From Oxalobacteraceae bacterium (GTDB lineage Bacteria; Pseudomonadota; Gammaproteobacteria; Burkholderiales; Burkholderiaceae_D), in assembly GCA_013284265.1 (NCBI GenBank), contig JABTBR010000001.1, positions 124,001 to 188,000 of the forward strand: 64,000 nucleotides of DNA, given 5' to 3'. A model generated the notes under the pieces. That model saw only the letters and a list, made by a program, of their open reading frames with translations. It was not told the origin of the DNA and ran no database searches. Each line of letters starts with the position of its first letter. Position 1 is the stretch's first letter. Below, in pieces: positions 63,006 through 64,000 of this stretch. The position numbers and the translations under genes were made by a program.

Positions 63006-63749
63006 ATGAAAAATTTTCGCACCGTCGAGTTGTCCCCGATTCCGCTCTACACCCAGGTCAAGGAAAACCTGCGTGAGCGCATCCTGGACGGCAGCTATCC
63101 GGCCCACGCCAAGCTGCCGGCCGAGAGCGAACTGTCCACCATCTTTGGCGTGAGCCGCATCACGGTGCGCCAGGCGCTGAACGATCTGCAGAAGGAAGGC
63201 GTGATCTTCAAGATTCCCGGCAAGGGCAGCTTCGTCTCCAAGCCGAAGGCCTTTCAGCAACTGACCCAGCTCGAAGGCTTCGGCGAAGCGATGACGCGCA
63301 TGGGCTATGAAATCTACAACCAGGTGATCAGCCACAAGACCATTGCCGCGCCGCCCCAGGTGGCGCAGCAGCTCAAGCTGGCGCAGGGCGAGGACGTGGC
63401 CGAGATCAAGCGCGTGCGCTTTCTGAACCGCGAACCGGTGTCGCTGGAGCTGACCTATCTGGCGCCGGAACTGGGCGAGCGCCTGCTGCGCGAAGACCTG
63501 GCCAGCCGCGATATTTTCCTGATCCTGGAAAACGACTTTGGCATCGCTCTTGGCCACGCCGACCTGCAGATCGACGCCATCCTCACCGACGACAGCCTGG
63601 CGCTGGCGCTGCGGGTGGAGCAGGGCAGCGCGGCCCTGCGCATCGAACGCCTGACCCATGCGGCCGATGGCCAGCCGCTCGATTTTGAATACCTCTACTT
63701 CCGTGGCGACGCTTTTCAGTATCGCCTGCAAATCGCCCGCCGAAATTAA
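63006..63749 (+). CDS. GntR family (HutC/UTRA) transcriptional regulator
   Basis: 247-residue regulator. N-terminal winged helix (PIPLYTQVKENLRERILDG, ESELSTIFGVSRITVRQALNDL, GKGSFV) and a C-terminal UTRA ligand-binding domain (about residues 90-240: QLEGFGEAMTRMG, RVRFLNREPVSLELTYLAP, DFEYLYFRGDAFQYR). ATG 63006 is preferred to the in-frame ATG at 62979, which lies inside the inverted repeat and has no RBS. Followed after 13 nt by a flavoprotein gene, its likely target operon; ligand unknown. Confidence 0.92.
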   Translation: MKNFRTVELSPIPLYTQVKENLRERILDGSYPAHAKLPAESELSTIFGVSRITVRQALNDLQKEGVIFKIPGKGSFVSKPKAFQQLTQLEGFGEAMTRMGYEIYNQVISHKTIAAPPQVAQQLKLAQGEDVAEIKRVRFLNREPVSLELTYLAPELGERLLREDLASRDIFLILENDFGIALGHADLQIDAILTDDSLALALRVEQGSAALRIERLTHAADGQPLDFEYLYFRGDAFQYRLQIARRN

Positions 63750-63762
63750 TAAAGGAATTTTC

Positions 63763-64000
63763 ATGCAAACCCATATCCAGACTGTCGATGTACTGGTGAT
63801 CGGCGGCGGCACCGCCGGACCGATGGCGGCCGCCAAGGCCAAGGAAGCCAATCCCGCGCTGCGCGTGCTGCTGCTGGAAAAAGCCCACGTCAAGCGCAGC
63901 GGCGCGATTTCCATGGGCATGGACGGCCTGAATAACGCCGTGGTGCCCGGCTTCGCCACGCCGGAACAGTATGTGAAGGAGATCACCACCGCCAACGACG
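63763..64000 (+). CDS. Fumarate-reductase/adenylylsulfate-reductase-like flavoprotein, N-terminal part
   Basis: First 79 codons only; runs off the right edge. RBS AAAGGAA sits 7 nt before ATG 63763. The N-terminal FAD-binding motif VDVLVIGGGTAGPMAAAKAK is present, then LLLEKAHVKRSGAISMGMDG, which resembles flavoprotein subunits of the fumarate reductase/AprA class. Members with this N-terminus are often in operons with a small ferredoxin and an ABC transporter, but those genes are not visible here. It directly follows the GntR gene, so the two are probably one operon. Confidence 0.75.
   Translation, partial: MQTHIQTVDVLVIGGGTAGPMAAAKAKEANPALRVLLLEKAHVKRSGAISMGMDGLNNAVVPGFATPEQYVKEITTAND

Overview
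The window is a high-GC stretch of a betaproteobacterial chromosome. The best fit is Oxalobacteraceae of the Massilia/Duganella/Janthinobacterium kind. The pointers are the betaproteobacterial hemC-hemD-hemX-hemY block, nadE next to glnB, the ftsK-lolA-rarA...serS order, a PEP-CTERM surface protein, DUF2917 paired with a MocR regulator, and a very large RTX protein. This placement is inferred from gene content and protein resemblance; no database search was possible.

Layout. 1-6.7 kb is housekeeping: the N-terminal part of PEP carboxylase reading off the left edge, then the hemCDXY heme operon and inorganic pyrophosphatase. 6.7-15.8 kb holds an anchored hypothetical protein, a divergent SDR/LysR pair, a 1228-residue repetitive PEP-CTERM protein, two unknown proteins and a FemAB-like acyltransferase. 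15.8-18.4 kb is NAD synthetase plus the nitrogen regulator PII. 18.5-24.4 kb is a sulfate-ester cluster: arylsulfotransferase, TonB-dependent receptor and Tat-type sulfatase. 24.5-26.4 kb has a DUF454 membrane protein, a small gene followed by a YafO-like toxin, and a TRIC-family channel. 26.6-32.9 kb is core again: smr, trxB, ftsK, lolA and rarA.

Between rarA and serS (32.8-37.7 kb) lies an accessory insert: an N-terminally truncated chemotaxis receptor whose 3' end runs into rarA, an orphan solute-binding protein, a DUF2917/MocR divergent pair and a small secreted peptide. After serS come two identical tRNA-Ser(CGA) genes with a third, decayed tRNA 3' end between them. They are followed by about 0.6 kb of non-coding DNA with a phased purine tract and then one 20.5-kb gene. 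That gene encodes a 6843-residue RTX protein: four units of about 2.6 kb (beta-propeller-like, Ig-like and RTX sections) followed by nine units of about 0.9 kb. The right edge has a pectin/pectate lyase, a GntR/UTRA regulator with a clear inverted repeat upstream, and the start of a fumarate-reductase-like flavoprotein.

A dispersed palindromic element (GGGGTCTGACCC, 3-nt loop, GGGTCAGACCCC) occurs three times between genes. One copy carries a 32-bp tandem array built from its own left half. The most unusual items are the giant modular RTX gene beside the tRNA-Ser pair, the REP-derived tandem array, the YafO-type locus with a terminator hairpin between its two genes, and the broken MCP overlapping rarA.
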